From: Coprinellus micaceus
Lineage: Eukaryota > Basidiomycota > Agaricomycetes > Agaricales > Psathyrellaceae
Length of the DNA stretch: 64,000 nt
NCBI GenBank assembly: GCA_951394405.1
Contig: OX596335.1
Coordinates: 4,340,001-4,404,000 of the forward strand
Direction: 5' to 3'
In this document: one piece after another, positions 9,776 to 22,314 of the stretch
How the letters are laid out: each line of letters opens with the position of its first letter
Position numbering within the stretch: the stretch's first letter is position 1
Notes under the pieces: generated by a model
The model's database searches: none
What the model saw: the letters and a program-made list of their open reading frames with translations, nothing else
Told to the model about the DNA's origin: nothing
Made by a program: the position numbers and the translations under genes

Positions 9776-11755
9776 TCAAGGAAGCCAAGCATCCCACAGC
9801 CTCGACCGAAGACTCAAAGACTCTTTCGGCTGAGAGTCTCGCGAAGAAACTGAACACGAGATTGAAGGTAAATCAAGAAATTCTTCGCCCTTAACATCCG
9901 TCACGGATGCTGCGTCAATGTGCGATGAATCAGGAAGATCAGTATGGGACTCAGACGGGCTCATGGGTGTACTCCGCGTAGATGTGGAGGATTCAGACAC
10001 GGCGGGTAAAGATGAGATGGACAGAGACGGGGTAGAGACGGAGTCACACTCCGTGGAAGCCCGGAGGCGGGCACGTTTCTCGTCTGGCTCCCTTTCTACT
10101 GAGGAGCCTGGGTGGGACGTATTGGCGTGGTAAGTCCGCTTTCGCTTGAATCGAGGAGGGGCGCTGAGAACAGTCGCTTCCTCCTCCAGTGGCTCTGACC
10201 AGGTGTCCATGTCGTCGGTAACGTCCGACGCACGGTCGGTCGCGGCGCTGTCTGTTGGAGCGGCGTTGTCGTCCTCGAGTGAGGGCGAGAGCGCTCTGAG
10301 AGGGCCTGGGCTTATTAAGAGATGAGAAATGGGGGTCGCTGTGGTGGCAGTCATGACGGTATCCCCCAGCGGTGAGGACCTCGGCCGGGGAGGCGATTCG
10401 GGGGGAGGGGTGAGGACATCGTTGTCGGAGATGACCATGTCCTCGTCCTGGCCGACTTTCACCGATTCATCATCGTCGTCTGCTTCGCTCTCTTCTCCGT
10501 CTTCGTCTTCGTCGTCTTCTTCTTCTTCCCCCTCCTCCCCCTTCACGCGCACTTCCTCTTCACTCCCGCCTTCGTCATCTTCGTCCTCACCGCCGTCTTC
10601 GTTGCCTTCATCCTCACTTCCCCCTCCGTCGTCTTCACCCCTGCTTCTGACTGCGTCGCCTTTGTCAGAGAAGGAGGATGAAGCTGAACCCAACTGCGTC
10701 ACATTGCTTGTTGGGCTCGGACTTGGGGGTGCTTTAGCAAGCCGGTTACTCCATCGTTGTGACGAGAAAGATAGTGTCTTGGGTGGTTTGACTTCAGCTT
10801 TCTCAGAACTAAATTAGAGTAAAATAGAGGTGTAAATACCAGTGGGAGCAACGAATTTAGACTCTTGACACATACCTTGGTCCTTGCTTAACTTTGTTCA
10901 CCTTCTTTGCACCCTCGGGGGCAAGACGCTCAGCAGCAGCACGTTCTCTCAATTTGCGGCGCAAGGTCCCACTCTGGAAGTTGATGCCTCGCGCGGCAAA
11001 GTGCCTCGATACCTCGGCCTTGTTCATCGAGGGGTTCTTGTCAGCAAATTGGAATATTTTGAGCCATTGGCTGGCCGGTAATCGGGGAGGGTTAGATTCG
11101 TCCTCTGGCTCTTTGAGACTGATGTTCTTCTTAGCCTTTCGAGGCAGCCTGCTGGAGTAAGTTTTGAGGACAGGCATGCGACTTGGGCCTGCGGATAGTG
11201 CTGCGGGGGGACTGGGGGTGCTCCCTTCACGGGAACTAGAGGGAGGAATGTAAGAATGGTTTAACCATCTGGTCAAGTAGAATCGAAATCTTACTTTTCC
11301 CTCCGTCCCTCAGGTTTCTTAGCGGGTGGAAGCTGTGCCTTCCCCTTCCCCTTGACAGCATTCGCGAGCTGCGCGCGACGCTCAATGGCATCCCTGTTTT
11401 TCAGCTTTACACCGAGACTCGACCGATGAAACTTGAGCCCCTCCTCCCTCTCAAAGTGCTCCGCAGTCCTCGTCAGCGTGTACTTCGGGTGGTCGTCCAT
11501 GTACTCGAACACCCTCGCCCAGTCGCCGTCCGTCAAGGTCGGGGGCTTGATCTTGAACACAGGATCTTGCCCGGTCCCCTTGGCCTCCTCCCACTCCTTC
11601 CATCGCTTTAGAAGTGTTCCCTTTTTGAGATCGTACCCGCCGTTCTCCGGCTGAGCGAAGTGCTGTACGGCCACTTCAAGCCGTTCATGCCCTAAATTGG
11701 CGTCGCACCATTCGAGGACAGTCGTCCATTGACTCGCTGTGAGTGGCCGTTGCAT
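9776..11755 (-). CDS. HTH-module protein 3 (three modules)
   Basis: Three exons, 11755-11295, 11235-10876 and 10808-9776, with clean junctions (gtaaga...ctctag, gtatgt...tttag) and kept frames, give 617 residues. Module 1 (about 1-60) has ASQWTTVLEWCDAN and HFAQPENGGY. Module 2 (about 70-125) has DWARVFEYMDDHP, EHFEREEGLKF and LKNRDAIERR. Module 3 (about 190-245) has SQWLKIFQFADKNP, VSRHFAARGINF and LRRKL. The C-terminal half is disordered, with a long Glu/Asp tract, a KRKRTYH cluster, and the end LRSRLWDAWLP shared with the gene at 5840. The helix-turn-helix reading is inference from the hydrophobic spacing; the paralogy is seen directly. The gene shares a 293-bp divergent promoter with SMC4. 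Confidence 0.7.
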
Positions 11756-12048
11756 ACGCTATAGACCCTGGAAGCGAAGAGGAATCAGTATGAACGAAAG
11801 TGGGTTCAAACGTACTGGGCGTTGCTGGCAGAGATTATTATGTACAATGTTGAAGAAACTAACTCAAACTCTCCGGAGTCACCGCAGAGTGACGGCGGTT
11901 GTCACGGCGGTCCACCTGACACAACACGCGCACACACCATCACCCACGTTGATTGAACACCGACGCGTCTTTGAAAATCAACCTCAACCTCATACCACAC
12001 CCCAGCCTCGTGGTTCTCTGACCGGCCGACTGGTCAATCACGCGTAGT

Positions 12049-15000
12049 ATGCCTCCTCGGCGCTCCTCACGCGCACCCAGCGCGACACCCGCCGCAGCGG
12101 AAAGCAGTGCCCCGGCCAAACGAAAGAGGAGCCAGGTTGTTCAGGACGACGACGACACGACAGCAAGCGCGAGCAAGCCAGCGTCTAGGACCCGCCGGAC
12201 GCCATCATCGAAGCCCGCTTCGAAAACAACAGAGAAAGGACGCGTATCGTCGCGCAGCAAAGCCTCGTTACCCGATGTTCAAGAGTCCGAGGACGAAGAT
12301 CAGGAGTCAGACGCACCCCCTGTGAGGAAGAAGTCGAGGCCGTCTGTAGAGAGAGATGGGGACTCGGATGAAGAGGAGGAGCAGCCAGTGGCCTCAAGGA
12401 GGAAGGGAAAGAAGGCGGCGAAGGTGGTTGAAGAGGAGGATGAGGAAGAGGAAGTGACGGCGACTCTGCCGAAGCGGCGAGCCTCAAGTCGACAGCCGAG
12501 CGCAGGGCCTTCAAGGCGGGCAAGCGCCGCACCCGCGAGGGCGACACGGAAGGGGAGATCTGTGTCTGCTGCGCAGGCTGTCGTTGAAGAAGATGAAGAG
12601 GAGGAGGAGCAGCCCGCACCAAAGCGACGTGGGGGACGTGCAGCCAAGGCCCCCGCCCCGCCTTCCGATGACGAAGCCGAGCCTTCAGAGGAGGAGGAAG
12701 AAGAAGCTCCCAAACCCAAGGGCCGCAAAGGCAAGGCTGCTGCATCGCGTACCAGTAAGCGGGCGGGAAAGAAGGCTCCCCCCAAGGTCGTCGTTGTCGA
12801 ATCCGATTCTGAGAATGGCGAGGATAGCGACAGCCCTCCACCACCCCCCGCACCGAAGACCCCCAAGAAGGAACCCGCCAGCCCTGTCAAGCCTTCCCAG
12901 CCTCAGCCGGTCGAGGACGAAGAGGAGAGGTCCCTGTTCGACCCCGTTCCTGTTCAAGATCCCATCTCTGTTCGCAAGGCGCCTGAGCCTGAGGAACCTC
13001 AGGGACCCAAATCTCGTCTTGTCATTCACAAAATGGCTCTTGTCAACTTTAAGAGTTACGCTGGGCGGCAGGAAATTGGGCCGTTCCACAAGGTGCTCCA
13101 TTCTTGCTTCGACGTTTATTGCTCTCGCTGACAGACACCTCGACAGTCGTTCTCGTCTATAGTTGGCCCTAATGGTTCCGGAAAGTCGAATACTATCGAC
13201 GCCCTCCTGTTCGTTTTCGGTTACCGCGCCTCCAAGATGCGTCAGGCCAAGGTCTCTGAGCTCATCCACGTCTCTGCCCGGTACCCCGACCTCGAGGAAT
13301 GTACCGTTGAGATTCACTTCCGCGATATCCTTGACCTGGTACGCCGCTGCCCACACTGCTTACTTACTACGTACTCATGCGATTACCTCCCTTAAACAGC
13401 CCGGATCGGACGCGTTCGAGGTCATCCCCAACTCCAAACTCGTCGTCGCCCGAACCGCATACAAAGACAGCAAGAGTAAATACACCATCAACGGCAAGAA
13501 TTCGAGCTACAAAGAAGTCCAAGTCCTCTTAAAGGGTCGCGGTATCGACCTCGACCACAACCGTTTCCTCATCCTCCAAGGCGAAGTTGAGTCCATCGCC
13601 CAGATGAAACCCAAGGCTCCGTCGGAGCACGAAGACGGGTTGCTTGAGTATCTCGAAGATATCATCGGCACCTCGATTCTCAAGAAGCCCATTGAGGAGG
13701 CGTTCGCGGAGGTGGAGGCGCTCCAGGAGGATAGGCAGACGAAGATGAATCGACTGAGGTTGGTGGAGAAGGAGAAGCAGGCTTTGGAGGAGCAGAGGAG
13801 GGAGGCGATTAATTATTTCAAGATGAAGAACGATCATGTTCGTGCGCAGTCGGTGTACTTCCAGTGGGTCGTTTGGCAGTGGCTTAAGCGCCTGGACGAG
13901 TCGGAGGCTGCTGAGGTGAGTATACGAACGCTTCGTTCGTTCCCTCCTGACGTGTAACGGTCGCTTACTGACCGACTTGTGCAACTGATAGGCCAAGCTC
14001 AAGAAGGACCTGGAGAAGGAAACCGCCAAGTTCCAAGGGGACCTCGAGATGCTCGAGACTCAGCAAGCGCACCTCAAGGAGAAAGAGGAGGACTACGAGT
14101 TGGTTAGGGTCGAGGTGGAGAAGGGTGCGAAGGAACTCAAGGAGACGGAGAAGAAGGTGGTCAAGTTCCAGGAGAAGCAGAAGGATGCGGCCGGGCGTGT
14201 TAAGAAGTTGACCAAGTCTGTTACAGAGGTTAGTACATTTCGCTCTCCTTCTCGATTTTTCGCCCTGTCAGCCTGAATCTAACTCGAACGCGTGTTGTTC
14301 TTAATTTCCAGGAAACGGTGGCACTCCAGAAGGCCGAGCGTGACATTATAGACACGTCTGCATCGTATGAGAAGCATAAGAAGGAGCTCGACCAGCATGA
14401 AGCCAACCTCGAGACGGAAGAGCAAAAGTTGATGGAGATTCAAGAGAGTCTTACCGGTATGTCGACATCCTTCCCTCTGTGGATCTCCTACTCACTCGTT
14501 TGAGTAAAGACAAAACTCGAGTATACAACGACCAGATCCAGGTCAAGCAAAAGGAACTTCAACCTTGGACAGCCAAGATCGACGCTAAGCAGGCCGAGAT
14601 TGACGTTCGCGAGAGTGAGCGGGAGACCCTCGTCCAGCGCGCGGCGGATCGCAAGGCCTCGTTGGATGAGGCGGAGAAGAGCTTGGAGGACCTTGAGGAG
14701 GTGCATCAGCGTCAGATTAGCGAGCAGGGTGGGTTCAAGGCGAAGAAGGATCAGTTGAAGCGCGATATTGCGGGTGCCACGCAGAGGTTTGAGGTAGGGC
14801 TTCCAGTTTCGGTTTTATCAGCGACGGTACTGAGGTTGGTTTGTGATTTTAGGACGCTCAAAAGCGTCTTAACGAGGGAAGGACTAAGGCTTCCTCGCTC
14901 CGCAATCGGTTTGAAGAAGCACGGGCGAGCCAAGCTGCCAACAGGTCGCAGGGAACCGTGGTCAACAAACTTCAATCTCTGAAGGATCAGGGTCGTATCA

Positions 15001-17498
15001 AGGGTTTCCATGTAAGTTCAACTCCATTTTCGCCGCCCCCTCGAGTTGGCACTGAACAGTTTCTAGGGTAAACTCGGTGCTCTGGGCGCCATCGACCCGA
15101 AGTACGACGTTGCCATCTCCACAGCTTGTGGTGCATCTCTGGGCAACATGGTCGTCGACACCGTCGGAGAGGGTAAGACCTGCATCGATTACCTCCGCTC
15201 CAACAACCTCGGTCGCGCTACCTTCTCGATCCTCGAGAAACTGTCCGACTCGGACAGGATGCGGCCTATCAACACACCCGAGGGTGTCCCGCGTCTCTTC
15301 GATCTCGTCAAGCCCAAGGACCCTGCATACCGTAAGGCCTTCTACAAGGCTATTGGAGATACGCTCGTTGCGAACGACCTCGACCAGGCTAACCGGATCG
15401 CGTTCTCTGGGAAGCGGTACCGCGTCGTCACCCTCGCTGGACAGGTCATCGAGATCTCCGGAGCGATGTCGGGTGGTGGTGGACAGCCCTCGAGGGGCGC
15501 GATGAGTGCCAATGTGGCTCAGGACAGCGTCTCACCAGATACCCTGAAGAAGTACGAACTTGACGCGGAGAAAGCTGCGGATGAGGTGAGGAAGGCGACG
15601 CAGGAGATGCAGGAGGCGGAGGCGCAGGTCGATTCGTTGAAGCGCTCGGGTCCTGAGCTTGAGATGTCGTATCAGAAACTTGGGATGGAGATTGAGACCC
15701 GTAAGGCGAGGATTACGGAGCTAGGGAAGCGCGTGAAGGACTTGAAGGCGCAGAATAAGCCGGACGCTGCGGATATCGAGCGCGTTAAGGTTCTCACTAG
15801 GGAGATTGACGCTGCGACGGCTAAGCTCGAGGACATCCAGGAGAAGTCGGAGGCGATCAAGGAGGCGATTGCGGCGCTTGAAGAAAAGATCATGCAAATC
15901 GGTGGTGCGAGGCTTATGACCCAGAAGTCCAAGGTCGAGGGTCTCCGAACCTACATTACCCTTTCGAACGAAGCGATGACGAGAGCCGAAGTCGGGCACG
16001 CGAAGGCGGAGAAGGACGTTAAGCGTCTTAAGCACAGTATCGAGACCAACCAGGCGAGCTTGGAGATGGTGAAGGAGGAGTTGGAGGACCTGGATGAGGA
16101 GGTGGGCGATTTGGTGGTGTATAGGGACGCGTTGAAGAAGAAGGTGGAGGATGCGCAGAATGAGTTGGAGAATCAGAAGGAGACGTTGGATGAGATTAAG
16201 GAGGATGTTGAGAAGGCGGAGAGTGCGATTGCTGGGTTTAGGAAGAAGGAGGTGAGTCTGGTCTCTGGTTTGGGCATTGCCCGAGCGTCGACCACTGACT
16301 GACCGCCACTACGTAGCTGGAGTTGAAGAACAAGCTGGCCGATGTGCAGAAAGAGATTGTGGAAGTCAAGGTTGCTGTCAACAAACATCAAGACTCCCAC
16401 GACAAGCTCAGGCTGTACGACATCGAGTGGGTGTTCATTAACCTTTCTATACCGTTCATCCTCCTTGACCAGGCCTTCCAGAGATGACGACGAGGATGAT
16501 AGCGACGACGAAGAGGAAGGTGAGAAGCCTGAAGGCAGCACCGCTGAAGGAGACGAAGATGCCGAGATGAAGCCTGAGGATGATGAAGCTCCTCCCAAAC
16601 CTGTCAAGAAGGGACAGGAGCTCAAACTCTACACTGAGCAAGAGCTCAGAGGATTTAAGCAGAAGGAGTTGATCGCTGATACTGAGTTGCTTGACGGTAT
16701 GTCCTTTTCTCAATGTCCAGAAATCCTCGAGCTCGTACTGATATGTGGATTGACGTCTCATAGAACGTATCAAGAACGCCAAGGTCGACTTGACCGTTCT
16801 CAAGGAGTACAAGAAACGTGAAGCCGAGTTCGATAACCGCGCCAAGGATCTTGAGGTTGTCACCGAGCGGCGCGATGCGGCAAAGGCCAAGCACGACGAG
16901 CTCTGCAAGAAGCGATTGGACGAGTTTATGTCAGGCTTCAACACGATCTCCTTGAAGCTCAAGGAGATGTACCAGATGATCACTCTAGGTGGTAACGCTG
17001 AACTCGAGCTCGTCGACTCCCTCGACCCCTTCTCTGAGGGCATCATCTTCAGCGTCATGCCCCCCAAGAAGAGCTGGAAGCAAATCTCCAATCTGTCTGG
17101 TGGAGAGAAGACCCTTAGTTCCCTCGCCTTGGTCTTCGCTCTCCACGTCTACAAGCCTACCCCCCTCTACTTCATGGACGAAATCGATGCCGCGCTGGAT
17201 TTCAGGAACGTGTCTATCGTTGCCAACTATATCAAGGATAGGACAAAGAACGCTCAGTTCATTATCATTTCGCTGAGGAATGACATGTTCGAGCTTAGTC
17301 ACCGCCTCATCGGGATCTACAAGACGGCTAATGCCACGAGGAGTAAGTCGCCTGCCTGTTTGGGAGTCTTTGCACATTGTCTCTGACTGGCTGTGCTCAG
17401 GTATTTCGATTAACAACCACAAGCTCCTCACTACTGTTCCCGTCAACGGTGTGCCTCTTCATAATGGGACCGCGCAGCCTACGAACGCTGCTGCGTAA
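12049..17498 (+). CDS. SMC4: Condensin subunit SMC4
   Basis: The ATPase subunit of condensin, needed for mitotic chromosome compaction. Twelve exons are proposed: 12049-13092, 13147-13338, 13400-13915, 13992-14228, 14312-14456, 14510-14793, 14853-15011, 15067-16251, 16317-16426, 16482-16696, 16764-17342 and 17401-17498. This gives about 1587 residues. The exon-10 acceptor could instead be at 16473, which adds three residues. In order: an unusually long disordered acidic/basic N-terminus (about 320 residues), LVNFKSYAG, the Walker A P-loop GPNGSGKSN, LLFVFGYRASKMRQ (an SMC4 hallmark), a coiled coil, a hinge (GKLGALGAIDPKYDVAIS...), a second coiled coil, then the signature LSGGEKTLSSLALVFAL and Walker B YFMDEIDAALD. 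An acidic insert (DDDEDDSDDEEEGE) interrupts the second coil. The gene is convergent with the oxidoreductase at 17639. Confidence 0.96.
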
Positions 17499-17638
17499 AT
17501 GATGTTTGTAACTTATTCTTGATATTTCCTCTCTTTCCTGTTTCCAGGCCCCCAGCGTACACCCGACTGTAACATAACTCATAATTCAAATTTCTGTGTT
17601 GTACAAGGCTGAGCTTCCACGCTTTTTCAGCTCGACGA

Positions 17639-18878
17639 CTAGAGATCAATCCACCTCCCACCCTCCTCGATGCTCTTCGTAATCGCCGCCAAGAATTCCC
17701 TCAGCTTCGCCGCCTCCTCGATATCCATATAACTTGCACCATTCTCCTTTCCCTTATAAAACGCCAACCAGTTGTCCCTCAAAAACGGAACAGGGCTTTC
17801 GTACTTCGCGTGCCCCTCCTTCTCTTCATCCCACACTACCTCCTCGCCGTTGAGGTAGAGGTCGTCGGGGTCGTGGGCGCCCATGTTCATCCCGAGCGAC
17901 CTATTATCCTCAATTTTTACCACCCCGTCCTCGCCGTCGATCTCCCAGTTCAGCTGTGTCCTTCCGGGAGTGGATTTGTGCCCTTGCCTGATAATGACGG
18001 TGACCCACGCCCCGGAGGACTTGAGGATGCCGTTGACCGTGATGTGGTCCGGGAAGAAAGCAGGGTGGGTTGAGCCGTTGGGTTGGGAGGTAGTGTCGTC
18101 GAGGAGGGTGACGGTGGGGTAGACAGTGGTGCCGCTGGCGCTGACACGGGAGAGGGGTCCGAGGACTTGGGTAAAGACATCGAAGAAGTGGCCTCCAGGA
18201 GAGTTAACGAGGGTGATTTCTGTTCACGTTCATCAGGACAAGACAAGCTGAAGTAAAGGGCGAATACCCACGGTTCTCCGGCTTCAATGCGTACACGAGT
18301 CTCGACAAAACTTGGGGAGCCATCGAGTTGATTTCGCGCGGCATCAAGAAGTTCACCGTGACGCTGAGCACTTTGCCTATCTTCCCTTCTTCGATAATCT
18401 TCCTCGCATTCTGAATGACACCCCCATGCCTGGCTTGCAGGCCAATCAAACTCCTCACACCCCTCTCCCTCGCCTTGTCCGCCAATTCTCTCGTCTCCTT
18501 CTCATCTCTCCCAGCCTGCCACTCCAAAAAGAAATCCTTCCCCGCCTCGATCGCTTTCAACGCAATCTCCTTGTGATGCGGCGGCTTCACGCTGATTGCG
18601 ACCAAATCCACGTCGGGGTCGTTTGCGATCTTCGAAGCGTCGCCCCAGTAGGCTTTGACTGGGGTCCCGAAGGTTTCGGTGTATGCGGCCGCGGAGGCGA
18701 GGGCGGAGGCTTCGTTGGTGGTGGAGATGGCGACGAGTTTGAAGTGGGCTTGGACGAGGGGGTCGAGGAGGGAGTGTTTGAGGGCCATGGCGGCCCAGCC
18801 GGTGCTGGAGAGGCCGACGAAGCCTATGCGGATTACGTCTGGTTTGGGGCGGGAGGTGTGAGTGGTAGTATCGGACAT
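17639..18878 (-). CDS. Gal80-like Gfo/Idh/MocA-family oxidoreductase
   Basis: Two exons, 18878-18272 and 18219-17639 (intron gtgggt...aacag), give 395 residues. The N-terminal Rossmann fold starts IRIGFVGLSSTGWAA, with the dinucleotide loop G-x-x-x-x-G-W. Next come VDLVAISVKPPHHKEIALKA and GKDFFLEWQAG, where most family members have E-K-P (here E-W-Q, as in Gal80-type proteins). The C-terminal half contains the substrate-side domain (NSPGGHFFDVFTQVLG, PSxPDHITVNG-like). Fungal relatives are often annotated as Gal80-like regulators or NAD-dependent oxidoreductases of unknown substrate. The EKP lysine is replaced by Gln, so a binding rather than catalytic role is possible. It converges on SMC4 with 140 bp between the stops. 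Confidence 0.85.
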
Positions 18879-19508
18879 CGTTTAAGTTGTTCTTCGAGTT
18901 CAAAGGGTTGTGAGATGGGGTAGCGGGCAGTGACTAGCGACAAACAGGAAAGCCTCTCCTTATATTTCATTCGGGCGCTTAAAACAATTGAATACAATAA
19001 CAAGGCATAGGATTGGCATGAGAGATATACGTGTTGAGTGGTCGTCAGCGGACCGAGAAATCATCGCGTATTGGGCGAATCTTAGGTCGAAAAGCCTAGC
19101 CTGTCGACGTTTGGGCACGGAAGGGAGCCCAAAATACGCGTGTTCGCAGGTTAGGCTAGCCCTTTCCCACCTAAACTACGTAAATTTCCGCAGCATTAGG
19201 AGGGTTGCTGAGTAACACTGGTCTGCACGGCAACTCGGAGGCTTGGCGCCATCCAGACAATGATGTCGCAAAGGGTCCTGATTTGGGGCGGTAAGCGCCT
19301 AAAGGAGGTGGGATGGTGCCGAGGCGGGGTGGACAGATGGGGTAGATAGTGTATGGGAAGGGGGAGGTCTTCACCTGAGGGGTAAAGATTGGATGTGGCA
19401 TTGGGATCTTGGGGCACTCATAGTCGGTTCCAGGAGAGCTCCTGCGGCTCGGGACGGCTGCGGCCCCAGGCTCCCTATCTGTTGTGGCGCTTACCCTTAC
19501 ACTATACG

Positions 19509-19579
19509 TCCGATATGGTGTAACGGCTAACATTACCGCCTTTCACGCGGTAGCTCGGGGTTCGATTCCCCGTATCGGA
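19509..19579 (+). tRNA. tRNA-Glu (anticodon TTC)
   Basis: A 71-nt cloverleaf. The acceptor stem TCCGATA pairs with TATCGGA. The anticodon loop is CTTTCAC, giving anticodon TTC for GAA codons. The T arm is CGGGGTTCGATTCCCCG with the invariant GGTTCGATTCC core. There is no intron. A T-run for RNA polymerase III termination lies a little downstream (ccctttt). Confidence 0.95.
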
Positions 19580-20546
19580 ACTCCCTTTTGCTCCACGTCC
19601 TTAGGATGGCAATTATTTTGCTTGGATATCCAAGTTGAAGGTGATAGGCACCTTTCAGTCCATCTCCAGCTCTTCAGAATCCGAGGATCCTCGTTTCCCC
19701 CAGAGAGGAGCAGATCGAGTTCGGAGTTTCGCGTGCAATGGAGGTGGCGGTAGAAGCTGTATGTATTGTCGGGTCCAGGACGCCAATTTTCGTTCCATGC
19801 GTCAAGTCATTATTCTATACGGGACAACAACGCGTAGTTGAAGTTTCAACAAACAACAAGATTTCGGGCTGAGTGGTGATCAAGCCCTTGAATGTGATGG
19901 ATAGCCCTTGTGGGCTTCCGTTTGACTTTCGAGGTCCAGTGTCTCGTAATCGTCTCGACTTCTCTACCTCCCCCTTTCCAGGTCCAGCGCCAAATCGCGA
20001 AGGGTGATGTGTAGGGGAGGGATGATGGCCATGTCGTTGAAGGTGGGACGGTTTGATCACCTGTCCAATTTACATGGGCTTCGCAGGGAGCTGGGTCAAG
20101 AGGACACCGTGACGCTTTTTGATAGTAACGCGATGTCTTGAGAACTTGTCATCGGGAGAGAACCGGGCTACGGGGGCTATGAGTTGCGTTTTTAAACGGC
20201 ATCCCAGTACGACGCACCAGGGTGAGCGGACTTGGTGACCTTGCCTCCGTTGGTCACTTTCTATGGGTCAAGTTCAATACACCATTTCGATTCAAAGCGA
20301 ATAGGGAACGCACTTTGAGAGTATACACCCGCTTCCCCTCACTGTCCAACGTGTACATCAAATGCATGATGGTATGTACCGGCCCAGACCTCTGCTATAG
20401 GGATGGTGGTGGTTTGAACGAGGCCACTATTGATCCAGAGCGGAGGCGGAAAATGTGTAGTGTTTAGCTTTGTTTACCGGCGGCTTCCCAGTAAGCGCCG
20501 TCACTCTGAGTCGCGTGGTGCGTCACGAACCCACCCACCCACCATC
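19580..20546. other. Intergenic stretch
   Basis: I see no supportable gene between the tRNA and the RS-rich gene starting at 20547. Open frames on both strands are short and lack splice-compatible continuations. Confidence 0.45.
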
Positions 20547-21896
20547 ATGCCGTCGCACCGACATCGTTCTCGGTCGCGTTCGAGAGAAAGAACACGCAAG
20601 AGGTCTCGAGATAGGCCAGAGGAACGGACGCAGGACCGGTCAGAGGCTCGAAGACGGTCAGAATCACCACAACGGAGGGAGCGGTCAAGGTCGCGGTCGA
20701 GAGAGAGGACGAAACGAAGGCGGGATAGGTCGAGAGACGACCCAGAGGAGAGGCGCAGGTCACAGTCTCCAGAGCGTCCTGTCACCTTACCAGACGGTGC
20801 TTCGCCCATCTCAGAGAAGGACTATTTCCAGAAGAGTGATGAGTTTAGGTTGTGGTTGAAGGAGGAGAAGGGTAAGGTGCGCAGTATCGAAGCCTTGTGG
20901 AACGTGTACTGTCAACTTACAACTTCAAACCGCTCAGTACTTCGATGAGCTGTCCGGAGACCGAGCCAGAAGGCAAGCAAGTCCCCTTTGCTCCCCTCGG
21001 GTGTCCTAACCTTCCTGCAGTTATTTCCGCAAATTCGTCAAGGTCGGCCTTTCGAAGTTTCTAACATAATGCTCGTTCTCATTCCATTTAGGCATGGAAC
21101 AGGGGAAAGCTCTCCAGTATGTGACCCACCCATGACATATCTGAGCACCCTCTCAATATCTGGCAGGCAAATTCTATCGAGGAATCGAGGCAGGGTCACT
21201 CCCCGCTACGGTGAACACGTCCTACAAGTGGGGCTTCACTGGTAAGGATCAGGTGGACAACAACGCCATCCAAGCCATGCGAGAAGAGGTGGGCGCTGCG
21301 ACTTACGGTCGCTCAGTTCGTGGCGACCAGCCATCCTCCTCATCCCGATCGAGTCGGGTTGTGGGTCCCACATTACCTTCAGCATCCGATCTCACGCTGG
21401 CCAAAGAGATGTCAGCTGAACAGGAGGCGGAAATGCGCAAGTACAAACGTAAGCGGGAGAAGCTCGAGGCGAAGGAGAGGGTTGAAGATATGGTTGGACC
21501 CAAGCCCGTTGGGAAGGAGGGTATGCTGGAGAAAAAGCAGGCGCGGAGGGAGGCAGATAGATCTTTCAGAGAGCGGGGCGATGATGGGTTGGAGGTAGAT
21601 GAGACCACCCTACTCGGTGGGGGGGATAGTTTCCAGGCTCAGTGAGTATCCTGCTTTCTTGGACCGCAGTTGTAGGTCCTGAGTTGTTCTAGAATCGCAC
21701 GCAGGGACGCCGCTAAAAATCGTTACGCGAGTAAGCGATCGGAGGAGTCAAGCGTGTTCCAGGAACGTGCTACAGCTCGTCGGGAGAAGGAGAAGGTATG
21801 TGAATGTGACTATCCTTTTTTGTGTCGCGTGCTCAACGTTCCCGGTAGGCCACAATGGACATGTTCCAGCAACTTGCCAAACAGAGATTCGGATGA
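20547..21896 (+). CDS. SCI1-like RS-rich nuclear protein
   Basis: Seven exons are proposed: 20547-20876, 20938-20972, 21021-21042, 21092-21116, 21167-21641, 21705-21795 and 21849-21896, giving 341 residues. The N-terminal about 80 residues are an Arg/Ser/Glu-rich RS domain (RHRSRSRSRERTRKRSRDRP). Next comes the conserved core ISEKDYFQKSDEFRLWLKEE, YFDELSGDRAR, YFRKFVKAWNRGKLSSKFY. This core is characteristic of the eukaryotic family that includes the plant style cell-cycle inhibitor SCI1, a nucleolar/nuclear protein linked to RNA processing. The C-terminus is charged and helical and ends QLAKQRFG. Two exons are tiny (22 and 25 nt). The second intron starts AG|gcaagc, a GC-AG intron; no GT donor there keeps the frame. 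Confidence 0.8.
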
Positions 21897-22314
21897 TGTA
21901 CATACATAACCTTTTGGGTGATTCGTGTCCTCGAGACCAACGGCCCATCTCCCTCCCGTGTCACACCCGCCACAGGTGTACGTCAGATCGTTCTTGCGAT
22001 GGCGGTGGCACCGGTCCACAGCTCGATAAGACGAAGATAGTACACGGTTATAATCCTCTTATTAAACGCCACTGTCGTTAGAAATTAGCTTACAAGTGAG
22101 ATTGCGACTTGCTTGCGACACTGGGCCTTCCCCGAACCACATGGCCGCCGCAAGCGCCCAACATGGCGAGGTTTGCTTTGCAATCAGGCCCCGACGCCAC
22201 ACGTGATTGGGCTCACCAAGCAGCTCCGACATATCGAGCTGATCAGCTATAAAACTAACCTTCCTGAGCTCTTCCTCCCCCCACAATACCGTCCTCCCCC
22301 TCCTATATCCCAAC

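Noticed and set aside
10329..10817. Ser/Pro-rich plus-strand frame of 162 codons
   Set aside because: Antisense shadow of the acidic GA-rich exon of the three-module HTH gene.
12185..12890. Long minus-strand frames over the SMC4 N-terminus
   Set aside because: Antisense of the acidic/basic low-complexity region; poly-Ser and Leu/Arg/His translations are compositional.
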